The notes beneath the pieces were generated by a model. The model did no database searches, was not told where the DNA came from, and saw nothing but the letters and a program-made list of their open reading frames with translations. 49,409 nt of DNA from a virus, in IMG/VR virus record IMGVR_UViG_3300032240_001488, positions 1 through 49,409 of that record. One strand, written 5' to 3'. Of this stretch, positions 48,690 to 49,409 are shown one piece after another. A program made the translations under genes and the position numbers. Numbering within the stretch: position 1 is the stretch's first letter; each line of letters opens with the position of its first letter.

Positions 48690-49328
48690 ATGCCGTCTTA
48701 TGATTTAACCGGAAATAAAGTATCGAAAACATACGCTCGTTTAGTTCAGTATGTAAGCGGTAGTTATTATGATGGCTTTGGAAACCCAATAACGGTTTCG
48801 GGTAGTATAGAAAGTGCAAGTTTTTCAATTTCATCTTCATATTCAGTTACATCTTCATATGCGTTAAATGGGGGAAATGGTTTAGCTACGGGGTCAACGT
48901 ATCCTATCACTTCAAGTTGGTCAGTTACAGCGTTGACGGCTAGTTATTTTAGTGGGTCTATAACGAATTCAATAAGTTCATCATATACTGCAACTGCCAG
49001 TTATGCGTCAAATGGATTTAATTCAATTCAGTATCAAGTAACCACATCTGGTAGTATTTTAACAGTGTATCAAGCATTAACCAGTTCATATAACAATATG
49101 TGGTTTGATTACGGGGTAAATGATGGGGTTTCCAATGCTCGATGTGGAACATTGTATGGCTGTTGGTTTAACGGATTAAATAAATATGCCGAACACACAA
49201 CTACTGATATTGGAAATACTGCGGATATTATATTATCAATGGATGTAAGCGGAAGTTATGTTAGGGTTTTGGCATTGACAAATACAACAAATAATTGGAA
49301 TATAAAAGCATTAATTAGATATTTATAA
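48690..49328 (+). CDS. Short fibre/adhesin sharing the C-terminal knob
   Basis: A 212-aa protein. Its N-terminal part has tandem SxS-Y and TASYA-type repeats (SFSISSSYSVTSSYALNGG, then YTATASYASNG), found in many phage fibre shafts. The last about 85 residues match the end of the fibre at 25691-28111: SYNNMWFDYG, then GTLYGCWFNG, then DIGNTADIIL and a final NIKALIRYL. It is effectively a minimal version of that fibre: shaft repeats plus knob. A receptor-binding role is inferred from this arrangement. Confidence 0.65.
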   Translation: MPSYDLTGNKVSKTYARLVQYVSGSYYDGFGNPITVSGSIESASFSISSSYSVTSSYALNGGNGLATGSTYPITSSWSVTALTASYFSGSITNSISSSYTATASYASNGFNSIQYQVTTSGSILTVYQALTSSYNNMWFDYGVNDGVSNARCGTLYGCWFNGLNKYAEHTTTDIGNTADIILSMDVSGSYVRVLALTNTTNNWNIKALIRYL

Positions 49329-49384
49329 CTAAACATCTTAAATTTTATAAATTTTAATTTTTTGGATAGTGAAGAAAAATTATT

Positions 49385-49409
49385 ATGGCAAACGAATTTG
49401 TAGCAAAAA
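49385..49409 (+). CDS. Start of a further gene, cut by window end
   Basis: ATG at 49385 follows an AT-rich 56-nt gap after the short fibre and opens MANEFVAK before the window ends. MANEF starts are common in T4-like fibre proteins, but eight residues are too few for a call. Confidence 0.4.

Noticed and set aside
1-49409. tRNA genes, CRISPR arrays or integrase/attachment sites
   Set aside because: No cloverleaf-like sequence, no regularly spaced repeat array and no recombinase motif was seen on reading through. A tRNAscan or repeat-finder run was not possible.

Overview
The window is one strand-biased stretch of a large, AT-rich tailed-phage genome of the T4-like myovirus type. The core T4 virion set is recognisable by sequence: late sigma factor gp55, baseplate gp5-, gp25- and gp6-like proteins, a gpI-like wedge protein, tail sheath gp18, large terminase gp17, portal gp20, prohead protease gp21, scaffold gp22, major capsid protein gp23 and a gp15-like tail terminator. 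No rRNA, tRNA, CRISPR or insertion sequence was seen. Genes are packed tightly, many as TAA-T-ATG, TAATTATG or ATGA junctions, almost without Shine-Dalgarno motifs. With the AT-rich composition this suggests a host that does not rely on SD initiation, such as a member of the Bacteroidota; that is inference, and no gene names the host.

Layout. 1-2.5 kb: a coiled-coil membrane protein, small proteins and the late sigma factor. 2.5-21 kb: baseplate and adhesion block with a spike/hub, gp25, gp6, a DNRLRE-like protein, a 1335-aa wedge protein with a LamG-like insert, an 818-aa Ig/CBM-like protein and a 1203-aa protein with a predicted seven-bladed FG-GAP propeller and a dockerin-like calcium loop. 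21-25.7 kb: a replication/recombination island with an antisense GIY-YIG protein, a DnaG-type primase and a single-ORF fusion of Mre11 (gp47) and Rad50 (gp46). 25.7-31.4 kb: a tail-fibre-like adhesin and a very large (1058-aa) sheath, closed by a strong terminator. 31.4-43.3 kb: packaging and head block (SWIM and zinc-ribbon proteins, terminase, portal, protease, scaffold, capsid protein), interrupted by a two-gene antisense operon and closed by a second strong terminator. 43.4-49.4 kb: a basic candidate internal protein, neck and tail-completion proteins, and more fibre-like adhesins, ending in a gene cut by the window edge.

Working together: gp55 would direct host RNA polymerase to late genes. 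A recurring box, TATTTAT(A/T) and close variants, lies 4-5 nt before the ATG of at least nine genes and is strand-correct for the antisense operon. With T4-like promoter geometry, transcription would start at or next to the A of the ATG, predicting leaderless late mRNAs. Several head-region proteins share an N-terminal peptide (M-x-K-L-K-x-L-L-E type) ending in the (L/I)xE motif cut by gp21-type proteases, suggesting a capsid-targeting tag. The most notable items are these two predictions, the Mre11-Rad50 fusion and the unusually rich set of adhesion domains.
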